Positions 44,542 through 54,078 of a stretch of DNA of 64,000 nt are shown here, one piece after another. The notes below the pieces were generated by a model that saw nothing but the letters and a program-made list of their open reading frames with translations, was not told the DNA's origin and made no database searches. Source of the stretch: Bradyrhizobium sp. in8p8. Lineage in GTDB: Bacteria; Pseudomonadota; Alphaproteobacteria; Rhizobiales; Xanthobacteraceae. The stretch is from assembly GCF_000426845.1 (NCBI RefSeq), contig NZ_AUGD01000014.1:1-64000 (forward strand), given 5' to 3'. Each line of letters opens with the position of its first letter. The first letter of the stretch is position 1. Made by a program: the position numbers and the translations under genes.

Positions 44542-44854
44542 CATAGACGCCACCGAACCAATTCGATGGCACCGACCCAATCATCGGCGAGAAGTTGTCC
44601 AGTAACATTCTGGATGAGGCAATGCGCATCTCCGACCGGCGCTACTGGCCTAACGAGGCTCGAAGTAGCCCAGGGCAGGCGATCGAAATCCTGCCCCCTT
44701 CATACGCGTATCCTGGGGCCGGCCCCGACGCCAAGCCGATGGTGGTTCCGCGACGGAAGGCAAAGCGGGCTCGTTGAGCGCCCAAAAGGGTAGTTGACCG
44801 GGCGTTTCTTCTATTGGCGTCGTGCCCAACAGTGGCTATATTTTAGTCTTCGGA

Positions 44855-45337
44855 ATGGCGGTAAATGGGATGATTGGCTTCAGAAAGCCTGCGCGCAGAT
44901 GGTGGGGGTGGATCGTCGCGATCACGTATCTGCTCGGGTCGTTGACGCCGTCCATCGCCGCGCCGTTTCCGGCCGGCCTCGCCGAAGTAGTGGCTCAGCG
45001 CGCCCACGAAACCCTGCCGGCTCATGAGCACGCCCAGAAGCATCAGCACAGCCACGACCACCAGCATAGCCATGACGGGCATAAGCACAGTCACGGCGAT
45101 GCCAAGGTCGCGGTTCACTCGCATGATGGGACCTCGCCCGCGGCGGGTCATGCTGACCAGGACCGCCCCGACCAGCATGGCAATTGCTGCGGGTCGGTGC
45201 TGTGCCTTAACGCCGTGTCCCCTCAAGGGCCTTCGCTCCTGCAGTTCGCACCTCTGCCGTCGCGGTGCGACGCCCGGCCGGATTTGGTTCTTGCCGGCAG
45301 AGCGCTGGGTCCGCTGTACCGACCCCCGATAGCCTGA
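44855..45337 (+). CDS. His-rich exported or membrane protein
   Basis: 160 residues from the ATG at 44855 (the GTG at 44822 is an alternative). A hydrophobic helix (WIVAITYLLGSLTPSIAAP) is followed by a strongly His-rich tract (HEHAQKHQHSHDHQHSHDG and HSHGDAKVAVHSHDG), then a Cys-containing segment GNCCGSVLCLNAV. It resembles DUF2946-like small proteins in copper operons. It opens the second copper run and could bind or sense Cu in the periplasm. Confidence 0.7.
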   Translation: MAVNGMIGFRKPARRWWGWIVAITYLLGSLTPSIAAPFPAGLAEVVAQRAHETLPAHEHAQKHQHSHDHQHSHDGHKHSHGDAKVAVHSHDGTSPAAGHADQDRPDQHGNCCGSVLCLNAVSPQGPSLLQFAPLPSRCDARPDLVLAGRALGPLYRPPIA

Positions 45338-45416
45338 AAGCACGTGAATTGATGGGCTGCCGCGCTCCGGCTTGGGGCGCGAGTACTCGTACGTCGGTGC
45401 TTTTCAGGGGATTTAC

Positions 45417-45713
45417 ATGCTGGCGCAAATGGCGGCGAACGACGCCGCCGCATTCAATGCATTCACGAGAACGGGATCCAGACGCGCGGTCATCCGGCGC
45501 ACGATTCTGATTGTTCTGGTCGGCCCGTTTCTTGCCGGCTGTTCGACGACCGTGCCTTTGGTGGGTGCCGATCCCGCAGATCCGGGAGTAAAGGTCCGGC
45601 GGGTCGGATACAGGCCCACGGTCGCCCCCTACGTCAGCCTGCGCCCGATCTCGCCGGCCGGATGGCGCGAACAGAATCAGCGCGTGGCGCCCACGCCGAA
45701 GAACGAGCGGTAG
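45417..45713 (+). CDS. Small lipoprotein
   Basis: 98 residues; basic N terminus, hydrophobic core and lipobox (ILIVLVGPFLAGC) then STTVPLVGADPADPG. The start ATG 45417 may be preceded by others (45372). No named domain is recognised. It ends three bases before the channel gene, so the two are cotranscribed. Confidence 0.65.
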   Translation: MLAQMAANDAAAFNAFTRTGSRRAVIRRTILIVLVGPFLAGCSTTVPLVGADPADPGVKVRRVGYRPTVAPYVSLRPISPAGWREQNQRVAPTPKNER

Positions 45714-45716
45714 GGG

Positions 45717-47171
45717 ATGGACATGACGCTCACGGCTCGAAACACGATTTCGCTCACGACCGCTTCGAGAACAGGCATCCTTGCGCTGTCGGTCTCGGTC
45801 CTGCTCGGCGGTTGTGCCGCCTTCTCTCCCGATGCCGGGATGTCCGGCGTCGCGGACGTCGCGGCGAACACCATAAGGAAAGATGTGATCGCGATCCGAT
45901 CGGCCGACGATGCCGATCTGGCCAATACGCTGATCGCCCAGCTCCTGCGCCGAACCCTGACGGTCGACACCGCGGTGCAGATCGCGCTGCTGAACAACCG
46001 TGGACTTCAGGCCGCCTACAGCGAACTCGCGTTGGCTGAAGCGGACGCGATCGAGCAGAGCCTGCCTCCGAACCCGACCTTTTCCATTTCCCGGATCTCC
46101 GGAAACGGCGGATACGAACTCGAACGTCAGGTCGTCGGCGACATCCTTGCACTGGCAACGCTTCCCTTTCGTTCCGACATCGCGCGACGACGATTTCGCG
46201 AAGCCCAGCTGCGGGCAGCCTTGGAGACGCTGCGCCTCGCTGCCGACGTGAGACGGGCGTACTACCAGGCGGTCGGCGCCAACGAGCTGGTCGTACTTCT
46301 GACGGAGACGAAGACCACGGCCGAGACGATCGCTCAGCTCGCGGAAAAGCTCGGCCACAGCGGTTCGATGAACAAACTCGATCAGGCGCGCGAGCAGGTC
46401 TTCTACGCGGAGATCACGGCCGATCTCGCGTCCGTGCGGCAGCAGGCAACGTCCTTGCGGGAGCGCCTCGCAAGACTGCTCGGCGTATGGGATGGCCGGC
46501 TCGACTTCAAGCTTCCCAAAGCGCTGCCGTCTCTGCCGCGCGCCCCGAAGTCGCTGCCCAACATCGAAGTGGAGGCCGTCAGCCACCGCATCGATCTTCA
46601 GATAGCCCGCATCGAGCTGGAAGTTCTGGCGAAGGCTCTGAACCTGACCGAGGCGACCCGCTTCGTCACCTTGCTCGATCTCGCGGGGATCTATCGAAAG
46701 ACCAAAGACCCCGAAAGCCCGCCGTTCCGCGAACGCGGCTTCGACCTTCAGTTTCAGGTCCCGATATTCGACGGGGGCGAGGTCCGCGTCCGTCAGGCGA
46801 CGGAAAGCTACAACATTGCCTTCAACAGGCTGACGGAAAAGGCCGTCAACGTGCGCTCGGAGGCGCGCGACGCATATCGCGTCTATCGCTCGAGCTACGA
46901 TATCGCCGGTCACTACCAGCGTGAGGTCGTGCCGCTGCGCAACATCATCTCGGATGAAGCTCAACTGCGCTACGGCAGCATGCAGATCGACGTGTTCGCG
47001 TTGCTGGCGGAAGCGAAGCTGCGGATTGCGGCCCAGCGCGCGTCGATCGACGCCAGACGCGATTTCTGGCTGGCGCAGTCGGAGCTGCAGACGGCAGTCA
47101 ACGGCGGAGGCCGTGCCGATAGTCAACAGGAGAGCCGTTCACCGACCAACTCATTGGCGAGCGGCGGATAA
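45717..47171 (+). CDS. CusC-like outer-membrane efflux lipoprotein
   Basis: 484 residues. A lipobox (LSVSVLLGGC) after a long leader marks it as a lipoprotein. TolC-type repeats follow (LTVDTAVQIALLNNRGLQAAYSE in the family pattern, here LLNNRGLQAAY; then LEVLAKALNLTEATRF, FDLQFQVPIFDGGEVR). It lacks a pump gene at its side and may pair with CusBA encoded 22 kb away. A multicopper oxidase gene starts ten bases after it. Confidence 0.85.
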   Translation: MDMTLTARNTISLTTASRTGILALSVSVLLGGCAAFSPDAGMSGVADVAANTIRKDVIAIRSADDADLANTLIAQLLRRTLTVDTAVQIALLNNRGLQAAYSELALAEADAIEQSLPPNPTFSISRISGNGGYELERQVVGDILALATLPFRSDIARRRFREAQLRAALETLRLAADVRRAYYQAVGANELVVLLTETKTTAETIAQLAEKLGHSGSMNKLDQAREQVFYAEITADLASVRQQATSLRERLARLLGVWDGRLDFKLPKALPSLPRAPKSLPNIEVEAVSHRIDLQIARIELEVLAKALNLTEATRFVTLLDLAGIYRKTKDPESPPFRERGFDLQFQVPIFDGGEVRVRQATESYNIAFNRLTEKAVNVRSEARDAYRVYRSSYDIAGHYQREVVPLRNIISDEAQLRYGSMQIDVFALLAEAKLRIAAQRASIDARRDFWLAQSELQTAVNGGGRADSQQESRSPTNSLASGG

Positions 47172-47181
47172 GGAGATGGAA

Positions 47182-48564
47182 ATGTTGTCTCGACGAAGTT
47201 TTCTCGGTACCGCGACCGCGCTTGCGAGCGCCAGCCTCGTTTCTGGACGGGTTCAGGCCGCGGGCATTCCCGAAGCGCCTACCATGGACAAGGTGGCCAC
47301 CCAGCCGCCGCTGCACCCGAGCAGCGGACCCGAATATCGGCCGGTGGTCACTCTCAACGGCTGGTCCCTGCCTTGGCGCATGAACGGCGATTGGAAGGAA
47401 TTCCATCTGGTTGCCGAACCCGTGGTGCGCGAATTCGCCGAAGGCATGAAGGCCCACCTGTGGGGCTACAACGGACAAACGCCGGGCCCCACGATCGAGG
47501 CGGTCGAAGGTGACAAGGTGCGCATCTTCGTCACCAACAAGCTGCCGGAGTACACCACCGTCCACTGGCACGGCATGATCCTGCCTAGCGGCATGGACGG
47601 CGTCGGTGGCCTGACGCAGCCTCACATCAATCCGGGCAAGACCTTCGTCTACGAATTCCAAGTCAAGCACAGCGGCACCTTCATGTACCACCCCCACGCG
47701 GACGAAATGGTCCAGATGGCGATGGGAATGATGGGAATGTTCGTGGTGCATCCCAAGGACCCCGGCTTTCGTCCCGTCGATCGCGACTTTGTCTTCGTGA
47801 TGAGCAGTTATGACATGGATCCGGGGACCTACCTGCCGAAGGTCACGGAGATGACCAACTTCAACATGTGGTCCTGGAACGCGCGCGTCTTTCCCGGCAT
47901 CGATCCGCTGCCCGTAAGACTGGGCGACCGCGTGCGCGTGCGGATCGGCAATCTGACGATGACCAATCACCCGATTCATCTCCACGGGCATAGCTTTTCG
48001 GTCAGCGGCACGGACGGCGGCTGGGTGCCGGAGAGCGCGCAGTGGCCAGAGACTACGATCGACGTTCCGGTCGGAGCGATCCGTGCCTTCGACGTGTTGG
48101 CCGACAATCCGGGTGACTGGGCGTTTCACTGTCACAAATCGCATCACACGATGAATGCGATGGGGCACGACCTCAGAACCTTGATCGGGGTCTCGAAGAA
48201 GGACATCGCCAAGGCGGTGAAGCGGCTGGCGCCGGACTCGATGGCGATGGGTTCGACCGGCATGGCGATGGGCGAAATGGAGATGCCGCTGCCGGACAAC
48301 ACGCTGCCGATGATGACGGGCTCGGGGCAATTCGGCCCGATCGAAATGGGCGGCATGTTCACCGTGATGAAGATCCGCGAGGGACTAGGTCGCGACGATT
48401 ACAGCGATCCGGGGCCTTACAGGTTTCCGAAGGGAACGGTTGCTTATGAGATCGAAACACCTGCTGCGGAGCCGCCGCGCCAGGACACTCAGCCGAATGC
48501 GGGGGAACGCAAGGGAGCGAAGGGAACTAAGGGAATGAAAGGCATGAAGATGAAGGGAGCATGA
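47182..48564 (+). CDS. Tat-exported multicopper oxidase
   Basis: 460 residues, start ATG 47182 behind AAGGAG (ATG 47176 is closer to it). Twin-Arg signal SRRSFLGTATALASA. Copper ligands are all visible: TVHWHGMI, YHPHADEM, HPIHLHGHSF and HCHKSHHTMNAMGH. The C terminus is Met-rich and then Lys/Gly/Met-rich (GTKGMKGMKMKG), plausible for Cu(I) capture. It would oxidise Cu(I) in the periplasm. It overlaps the next frame's upstream part by four bases. Confidence 0.9.
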   Translation: MLSRRSFLGTATALASASLVSGRVQAAGIPEAPTMDKVATQPPLHPSSGPEYRPVVTLNGWSLPWRMNGDWKEFHLVAEPVVREFAEGMKAHLWGYNGQTPGPTIEAVEGDKVRIFVTNKLPEYTTVHWHGMILPSGMDGVGGLTQPHINPGKTFVYEFQVKHSGTFMYHPHADEMVQMAMGMMGMFVVHPKDPGFRPVDRDFVFVMSSYDMDPGTYLPKVTEMTNFNMWSWNARVFPGIDPLPVRLGDRVRVRIGNLTMTNHPIHLHGHSFSVSGTDGGWVPESAQWPETTIDVPVGAIRAFDVLADNPGDWAFHCHKSHHTMNAMGHDLRTLIGVSKKDIAKAVKRLAPDSMAMGSTGMAMGEMEMPLPDNTLPMMTGSGQFGPIEMGGMFTVMKIREGLGRDDYSDPGPYRFPKGTVAYEIETPAAEPPRQDTQPNAGERKGAKGTKGMKGMKMKGA

Positions 48565-48599
48565 TCGTGAGACTGCAATCGAGGAAAGGAAGATACGAG

Positions 48600-49091
48600 A
48601 TGAACTACACCAGCGCGCTCGCCGCTGCCGCGATGGCTTGGTCCCTTTCGACCGTGACATGGGCTGATCCTGGCCACCATCAAGGAGGGCACCACAACAA
48701 GGATGAGACGTATTCCGCGGGTGAACCGGGAGATCCAAAGAAGCCCGCCCGAGTCGTTCAGGTCACGATGAACGAGACCGACGGCAAAATGGTGTTCGTT
48801 CCGGAAAAAGTCGACGTGAAGAAGGGCGAGCAGGTCAAGTTCGTGCTTCGCAACAACGGCGAGCTGGACCACGAATTTATCCTCGCGACCACGGCTGAGA
48901 ATCTCAAGCACGCCGAGGCGATGAAGAAGAATCCCGACATGGAGCACGACGATCCGAACGGCAAGCGGCTGGCACCGAAGAAGACGGGGGAAATCCTCTG
49001 GAAGTTCGATACGGCCGGCGAGTTTGAATATGCGTGTCTTATCCCGGGTCACCGTGAGGGTGGCATGGTCGGGAAGGTCGTCGTGAAGTAA
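48600..49091 (+). CDS. Cupredoxin (CopI/plastocyanin-like)
   Basis: 163 residues from ATG 48600, following GAAGATACGAG. Signal peptide ending TWA, then a His-rich N terminus (PGHHQGGHHNKD). The type-1 copper ligands are His in GELDHEFIL, Cys and His in YACLIPGHREGGM, with Met as axial ligand in the same loop. It is a periplasmic blue-copper protein, probably an electron partner or copper binder for the preceding oxidase. Confidence 0.9.
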   Translation: MNYTSALAAAAMAWSLSTVTWADPGHHQGGHHNKDETYSAGEPGDPKKPARVVQVTMNETDGKMVFVPEKVDVKKGEQVKFVLRNNGELDHEFILATTAENLKHAEAMKKNPDMEHDDPNGKRLAPKKTGEILWKFDTAGEFEYACLIPGHREGGMVGKVVVK

Positions 49092-49117
49092 GCCGCAAAA
49101 TCAATGAGGAAATCAAA

Positions 49118-49423
49118 ATGATGAAGTCTGCTGTCAAATCCGCGCTGTTCGCCATCGCACTCGCCGTCGCTCCGAGCGTCGCCTTCGCCCAAGGGAACCT
49201 CGCTGCCGGGGAAGTAAAGAAGGTCGACGAAAGCGCCGGCAAGATCACGCTCAAGCACGGTCCCATCAAGAACCTGAACATGGACGAGGAGGAGATGACC
49301 ATGGTGTTCCGGGTCTCCGATCCCTCCATGCTCAAGCAGGTCAAGGTGGGAGACAAGGTTCAGTTCGAGGCCGAGCGGCAGACGGGCGGAATCACGATCA
49401 CCAAGATTCAGAAGTCGAGGTAG
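49118..49423 (+). CDS. CusF-like periplasmic copper-binding protein
   Basis: 101 residues with signal peptide (SALFAIALAVAPSVAFA). The CusF barrel pattern is seen in KITLKHGPIKNLNM, EEEMTMVFRVSDPS and VGDKVQFEAE; the His in KHGPI and the MTM pair match Cu(I) ligands of CusF, while the tryptophan of E. coli CusF is not evident. Last gene of the operon. Confidence 0.88.
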   Translation: MMKSAVKSALFAIALAVAPSVAFAQGNLAAGEVKKVDESAGKITLKHGPIKNLNMDEEEMTMVFRVSDPSMLKQVKVGDKVQFEAERQTGGITITKIQKSR

Positions 49424-49430
49424 AGCGTCG

Positions 49431-49460
49431 GCGGGGCGCTCTCGCGAGAGGCGCCCCGCC
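49431..49460 (+). terminator. Strong GC hairpin ending the copper operon
   Basis: GCGGGGCGC-TCTC and GAGA-GGCGCCCCGC pair with one bulge, eight bases past the CusF-like stop. There is no T-run. Confidence 0.55.
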
Positions 49461-49505
49461 GCGAGCCGAAGAGCAACCCGTCAGCATAGTGTCGAGACAA
49501 GCGTC

Positions 49506-50135
49506 ATGAGGTCGTCGCGGAATATGGGAGCCAGTCCGGCAAGGATGCGCGCAGTACGGCCATCCGCGGCTTCTGACGGCGCGGTTCGGGCGGCGATCGT
49601 AGGAAGCTACGAGCGTCTACGGAATTATCTGCAGAAGCGCTTCAGCTCGCCGTCGGACGCGGAAGAGGTATTGCAGGCGTTCGTATTGAGGGCTCTTGAG
49701 CGTTCTTCCGACATTCGAGATGCGGATTCGGTCCGCGGGTGGCTCAGCAAGGTTCTGGCCACGACGGTCGCCGATTTCCATCGTCAGACCACGAAGAACA
49801 AGACGAGGGAAGTCCCGCTGCCCGCCGAACTGAGCGACCGCGTTGCCGCGGATCAAGACGCCGATTTTGAGAATGCGGTCTGCGAATGTTTGTATGCTCA
49901 TCTGCCTTTGCTGAAGACGGAACACGCCGAGGTCATTCGGCGAATAGACCTTGCGGGCGAGCCGAGGGAAACGGTCGCAGCCGATCTCGGTGTGACGGTC
50001 AATAATCTCACAGTGCGACTGTTCCGCGCCCGTCAGGCCCTGAAAGATCGCCTCGAAGACAAATGCGTGATTTGTCGTGAGGATAGTTTTTTGGAGTGCC
50101 GATGCGGCGAAGCCCGAGGAAGGGGCCCTTCCTGA
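49506..50135 (+). CDS. ECF-family RNA polymerase sigma factor
   Basis: 209 residues. Region 2 (YLQKRFSSPSDAEEVLQAFV, DSVRGWLSKVLATTVADFHR) and region 4 (PRETVAADLGVTVNNLTVRL) are intact. It ends with a Cys-rich tail (KCVICREDSFLECRCG) that could bind zinc or other metal and sense redox state, similar to ECF factors with C-terminal Cys motifs. No anti-sigma gene is adjacent, suggesting self-regulation through the tail, which is inference. Confidence 0.85.
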   Translation: MRSSRNMGASPARMRAVRPSAASDGAVRAAIVGSYERLRNYLQKRFSSPSDAEEVLQAFVLRALERSSDIRDADSVRGWLSKVLATTVADFHRQTTKNKTREVPLPAELSDRVAADQDADFENAVCECLYAHLPLLKTEHAEVIRRIDLAGEPRETVAADLGVTVNNLTVRLFRARQALKDRLEDKCVICREDSFLECRCGEARGRGPS

Positions 50136-50235
50136 CGCGCCAACCGGCGCCGGCGGGGGGCTCGTGGCCATGAGGTCTCTTGCGGGACAATCGGACAGAA
50201 GTCGGCATGCCGCGACGTGGAGCAGGTGAGCGACC

Positions 50236-52693
50236 ATGAAGCTGATGACACGGTTCGCCCAGACCGAGGCCTTGTTTGCCGCAGACCGGCAAGAGGACCA
50301 ATCGAACATGTCCGAGCTAAACGATGCTCCGGGGGTGCCGGGCATCGCACCTACCTGGACCAGCAGCGCGAAGGACGCGGTAGGCTGTTCGTTGGGGCCG
50401 GCGCGTCTTTGGTTCACGATCGGCTACGGCATTCTGAACGAGGTGTACTGGCCGCGCGTCGATCTCCCGCAGATCAGGGACCTCGGTTTCGTCGTGTCCG
50501 ACGGCAAAGGCTTCTGGTCGGAGGTGAAGCGCTGCGGCAAGTACTCGCTTCGGTCGCTCGCATCCGGAACGCCGGCCTATGAGATCGTCCATCCGCACGA
50601 CCGATATCGTCTCACCCTGAGGATCTCGCCCGATCCGCGCCGGGACGTGCTGGCTTGTCGAGGTCGTGCTGGAGAGCAGCGCGCCGGAAATGCAGGTATA
50701 TGCCCTACTTGCCCCGCACCTCGGGGCGAGCGGAAACAACAACCGAGCCGGCATCGCGAAGCACAACGAACGAACCGTGCTTTGGGCCGATCGGGCGCCG
50801 TTTTCCCTCGCACTCGTCGCCGTCGATCAGGCCCAAAAGGATGCGGTGCTGCGCGCGAGCGCCGGTTACGTTGGCTTCAGCGACGGTTGGCAGGATTTTG
50901 CGCGCAACGGCGCAATGACGTGGTCATATCCGTCGGCCGGACCTGGTAATGTCGCTCTTATGGCCGAACTCGGCAGACGCTGCGTGCTGGCGCTCGGCTT
51001 CGGCAGCAATGTGGAAGCCGCCGCCACGCTTGCGCTGTCCAGTCTGATGCAGCCATTCGATCGGCTGCTGGACGGGCAATTGTCCGATTGGGCGAGGTGG
51101 CATCGGTGCTGCGACGAACGTTGCGACTGCGTGCTTGCCGTGCCGGCCGATCTCCGCAACCAGCTCGCGGTGTCGAAAGCCGTGCTGCGCAGCCATCTGG
51201 ACAAGACTTACCCGGGAGCCATGGTGGCGAGCCTCAGCGTGCCGTGGGGGGACTGCGGGGAAGAGCGCGGCGGCTACTTTCTGGTGTGGCCGCGGGACCT
51301 CGTCCAATGCGCCACCGCATTGCTTGCGATCGGCGGCGAAGCCGAGGCGCGCGACACGCTTCGTTACCTGATCGCCACGCAGAACGCCGATGGACACTGG
51401 AATCAGAACCAGTGGCTGGACGGGCGCTCGTTCTGGCGCGGCGTCCAGCTCGATGAGGCCGCCCTTCCGGTACTTCTGGCTGCCGCGCTTGCCGAACGAA
51501 ACGCATTGGCGGGCACCGAAGTCGCGGACATGGTGGGCCGGGCCCTTGCCTTCGTAGCGCGTCAAGGGCCCGCCACCGACCAGGACCGGTGGGAGGAAAA
51601 CGCGGGTATCAATGCGTTCACGCTTGCGGTCTGCATCGCGGCCCTCGTCTCCGGCAGCGCCTTTCTGAACATGAAGGCGGCCGATTGGGCACTGGAGCTC
51701 GCCGATTTCTGGAACGAAAACGTCGAACGGTGGACCTCCGCGCGAGCCACGGAAATCGGTCGCCGGGCCGGCGCTGCAAGCCATTACATCCGAACGGCGC
51801 CTCCCAGCGTGCTACGATCGGGCCAAGCTGCCATGGACCAACCCGTCGCGATCCGCAATCGGGCCGATGGTCTCCAACTCGCCGCCCGAGAGCAGGTCAG
51901 CACCGACTTTCTCCAGTTGGTCCGGTTCGGCTTGCGCCGGCCGCGGGACCCGCTGATCCAGTCCACGATTGCCGTGATCGATCGTCTGTTGAAGGTGGAA
52001 ACTCCGGCTGGAGCGGTATGGCGACGTTACAACGAGGATGGCTACGGTGAACACGAGAACGGTGGTCCCTACGACGGGACCGGTTGCGGACGACCCTGGC
52101 CGTTGCTGACCGGTGAGCGGGGACATATCGAATTGACCGCCGGCCGCGACGCTCTGCCTTTCCTGCGTACCATGGCGTCGTGCGCCAGTCCCGGCGGCAT
52201 GATTCCCGAGCAGGTCTGGGATGCCGCCCCCATTCCCCAACGTCGTCTTGCTCCGGGGCGACCGACCGGCTCGGCGATGCCCTTGGCCTGGGCGCATGCC
52301 GAGTTCGTCAAGCTCCTGATGTCGCGCGCACTAGGCCAGCCGTTCGACCGGCCGCACTTGGTCTGGAATCGGTATCAGGGCATTCGACCTCTCGCCCGCA
52401 GCGCATTCTGGTGGCCGCACGCCCAGATCGGAAGCATCCGCGAGGGGGCGGAACTGGTCGTCGCATCGAGGGACGAGGCGGCCATTCGCGTCGGGATAGA
52501 TGGCTGGCGCCTGGTGGATGAAGTGCCGGCCAAGGACACGGGTCTCGGCTTCTTCGCGGCGAGGCTCGATACGGCCGGGCTGAAGGCCGGGCAGCAGCTG
52601 GAATTCACGATCCGATGGAATACCGGAGAGTGGATCGGACGAAATTTCTCGGTTGCGATCGAGCCGCCTGCGCCCCGCGAGCCAGTCTCATAG
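50236..52693 (+). pseudogene. GH15 glucoamylase-like enzyme, frameshifted
   Basis: The first 140 codons (TSSAKDAVGCSLGPARLWF, GILNEVYWPRVDLPQIRDLG) stop matching at 50651-50653. Removing one G continues in the frame that holds the rest (LLVEVVLESSAPEMQVYALL onward). The catalytic (alpha/alpha)6 part is complete (GYFLVWPRDLVQCATALLA, NADGHWNQNQWLDGRSFW, RWEENAGINAFTLAVCI, WLLTGERGH-type segment as PLLTGERGHIEL). Family GH15 enzymes release glucose from starch or glycogen. The product of a frameshifted gene would be only the N-terminal beta domain. Sequence error at the GG is quite possible. Confidence 0.78.
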
Positions 52694-52836
52694 CGGCGCG
52701 TAAGCTGCCAGGTACGGCACCGGCGCGTCCGGTCATCGCGGTTTCATGATCGCGAGCCAGCCGCCGGCGATCGCCGACGAATTGCGCTGCAAGCCGATGG
52801 CTCGTCGATTTTCTGGACCCGTAGGTGGAGAAGTTC

Positions 52837-53298
52837 ATGGCGGACTCGAACAAAAGCAAGTACCCGACCGGTGGCGGCTACGGCCGATTCTTCCTGGGCG
52901 CTGTGGCAGTGTTCGCGGCAGCGGCTCTGTTCTGGATGACATTCTCCTCTGGACCCGCACCGCGATCGCTCTCCGCGGAGGTCGCTGAGCCGGAACTGTC
53001 GTCGTTGGCCGCGACGGGCAAGGTTCTGTACGAAGCGAATTGTGCGATTTGTCATGGTATCCGTGCCTCGGGCACGGATACCGGGCCTCCGCTCGTTCAC
53101 GACATCTACAATCCGGGACACCACGCCGATCACGCCTTCTTTGCAGCGGCCAAGTTTGGCGTAAGGCAACATCACTGGCGTTACGGCAATATGCCGCCGC
53201 AACCGCAGGCCCGTGAGGATCAGGTCGCGGCGATTGTGCGCTACGTTCGAGAGCTCCAGATCGCAAACGGCATCCGGTATAAACCGCGTCGCATGTAG
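52837..53298 (+). CDS. Membrane-anchored monohaem cytochrome c
   Basis: 153 residues, start ATG 52837 with GGAG six bases before. N-terminal helix (FFLGAVAVFAAAALFWM), then haem site NCAICHG and an axial Met in YGNMPPQP. The His-rich HHADHAFF and RQHHWRYG segments are unusual. It is similar to small class I cytochromes in copper clusters. It may accept electrons from the copper oxidases or the redox module. Confidence 0.85.
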   Translation: MADSNKSKYPTGGGYGRFFLGAVAVFAAAALFWMTFSSGPAPRSLSAEVAEPELSSLAATGKVLYEANCAICHGIRASGTDTGPPLVHDIYNPGHHADHAFFAAAKFGVRQHHWRYGNMPPQPQAREDQVAAIVRYVRELQIANGIRYKPRRM

Positions 53299-54078
53299 GA
53301 ATATCCATCGGAAAAGCGGAACGTCGCGCGGGCGATTCAAATTGTGCGGCGAAGCGTCCGTGAGAACGGTCGCCGCCCTTATTTATCGTGCTCGAGATCG
53401 CCTGTGCGATAATCCGCGCCGAGCCTGCCGAGCGAGAGCGTATAATCTCGCACCTTACCTTCGACATCGCTACCTCTCCGGTGGCATCAAGCCTCTTCCT
53501 TTCAGGCAAACGCGGGCAATTTGCGCAGCGCCGGCCTTCCCGCCGGATCCGTGGCCCCAGGGGCGGTATTTCCCTCGAACTGACCAGCTCTTGACGCTTG
53601 CGTCCCACTGCCGATGTTTCGGCTCGCCTGTCCGATCGACAAGGAGCTTATCGATCTCATGATGATCCATTTCGTCGCGCGGGCGCGTCGTCAGAAAACG
53701 GTTTGTCAATGACTTTCGGGACTGGCAATCGGCGCCCACCGAACGGATTCAAGAATGCCCTTCAATGCGGTTCTGTCTAAACCATCGCGTAAGCTGCAGC
53801 ATCGCCGCCCCACCTACCGTGGTCTTGCGAGTGTGAGGCGGCACCAAAGGCGATTAGCGCCCGGATAGGTGAAATCAGCATGACAGCGACCGCGTACCCG
53901 AGCAACTCGCTTCGTGTAGCGCCAGCCTCATCGATCGGCGAAACGCCGGGCAAGCTCTTCCATCGAGATCAACGGCGACGAAGAAACGCTAACATTGCGA
54001 CACGGCGGGGCGCCGCGCTTCGAGGCTCGGGCCAAAGTCCCTTCCGACCAGGGCGGCCAGGCATCGAAAGCGGGATGG
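53299..54078. other. 780-base stretch without a recognised gene
   Basis: Short frames exist on both strands (53388-53594 plus, 53928-54110 minus), none with clear codon character or domain. No repeat was noticed. Confidence 0.4.

Larger units (their letters stand above)
42845..44627 (-). mobile_element. Complete 1783-bp insertion sequence with 5-bp target duplication
   Basis: The outer ends are CGTATTGCCTCAC on the left and its imperfect inverted counterpart CGCATTGCCTCATC on the right, about 26 bases long. Both sides carry CATCT (42840-42844 and 44628-44632), the expected target duplication. One DDE transposase gene fills it. The left 303 bases recur at 8718-9020. The exact family cannot be fixed by eye, and ISNCY- or IS481-like elements with an rve core are closest. 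Confidence 0.88.
42757..44777 (+). pseudogene. Small secreted-protein gene split by an IS
   Basis: The 5' part (42757-42844) encodes a signal peptide (MSTRTRLLCLLVPVLASI) and AGVTIS. The 3' part resumes at 44628-44777 with SDRRYWPNEARSSPG and a basic C terminus. Joining the halves with one copy of the CATCT duplication restores an open frame of about 78 codons through AGVTISDRRYWPNEA. It is a paralog of the gene at 26516-26791. A start at 42721 is possible. The insertion removes the whole mature part from the signal peptide. Confidence 0.8.

Noticed and set aside
45207..48330. Long minus-strand frames over the CusC-like and oxidase genes
   Set aside because: Plus-strand genes here have clear motifs and ribosome sites.
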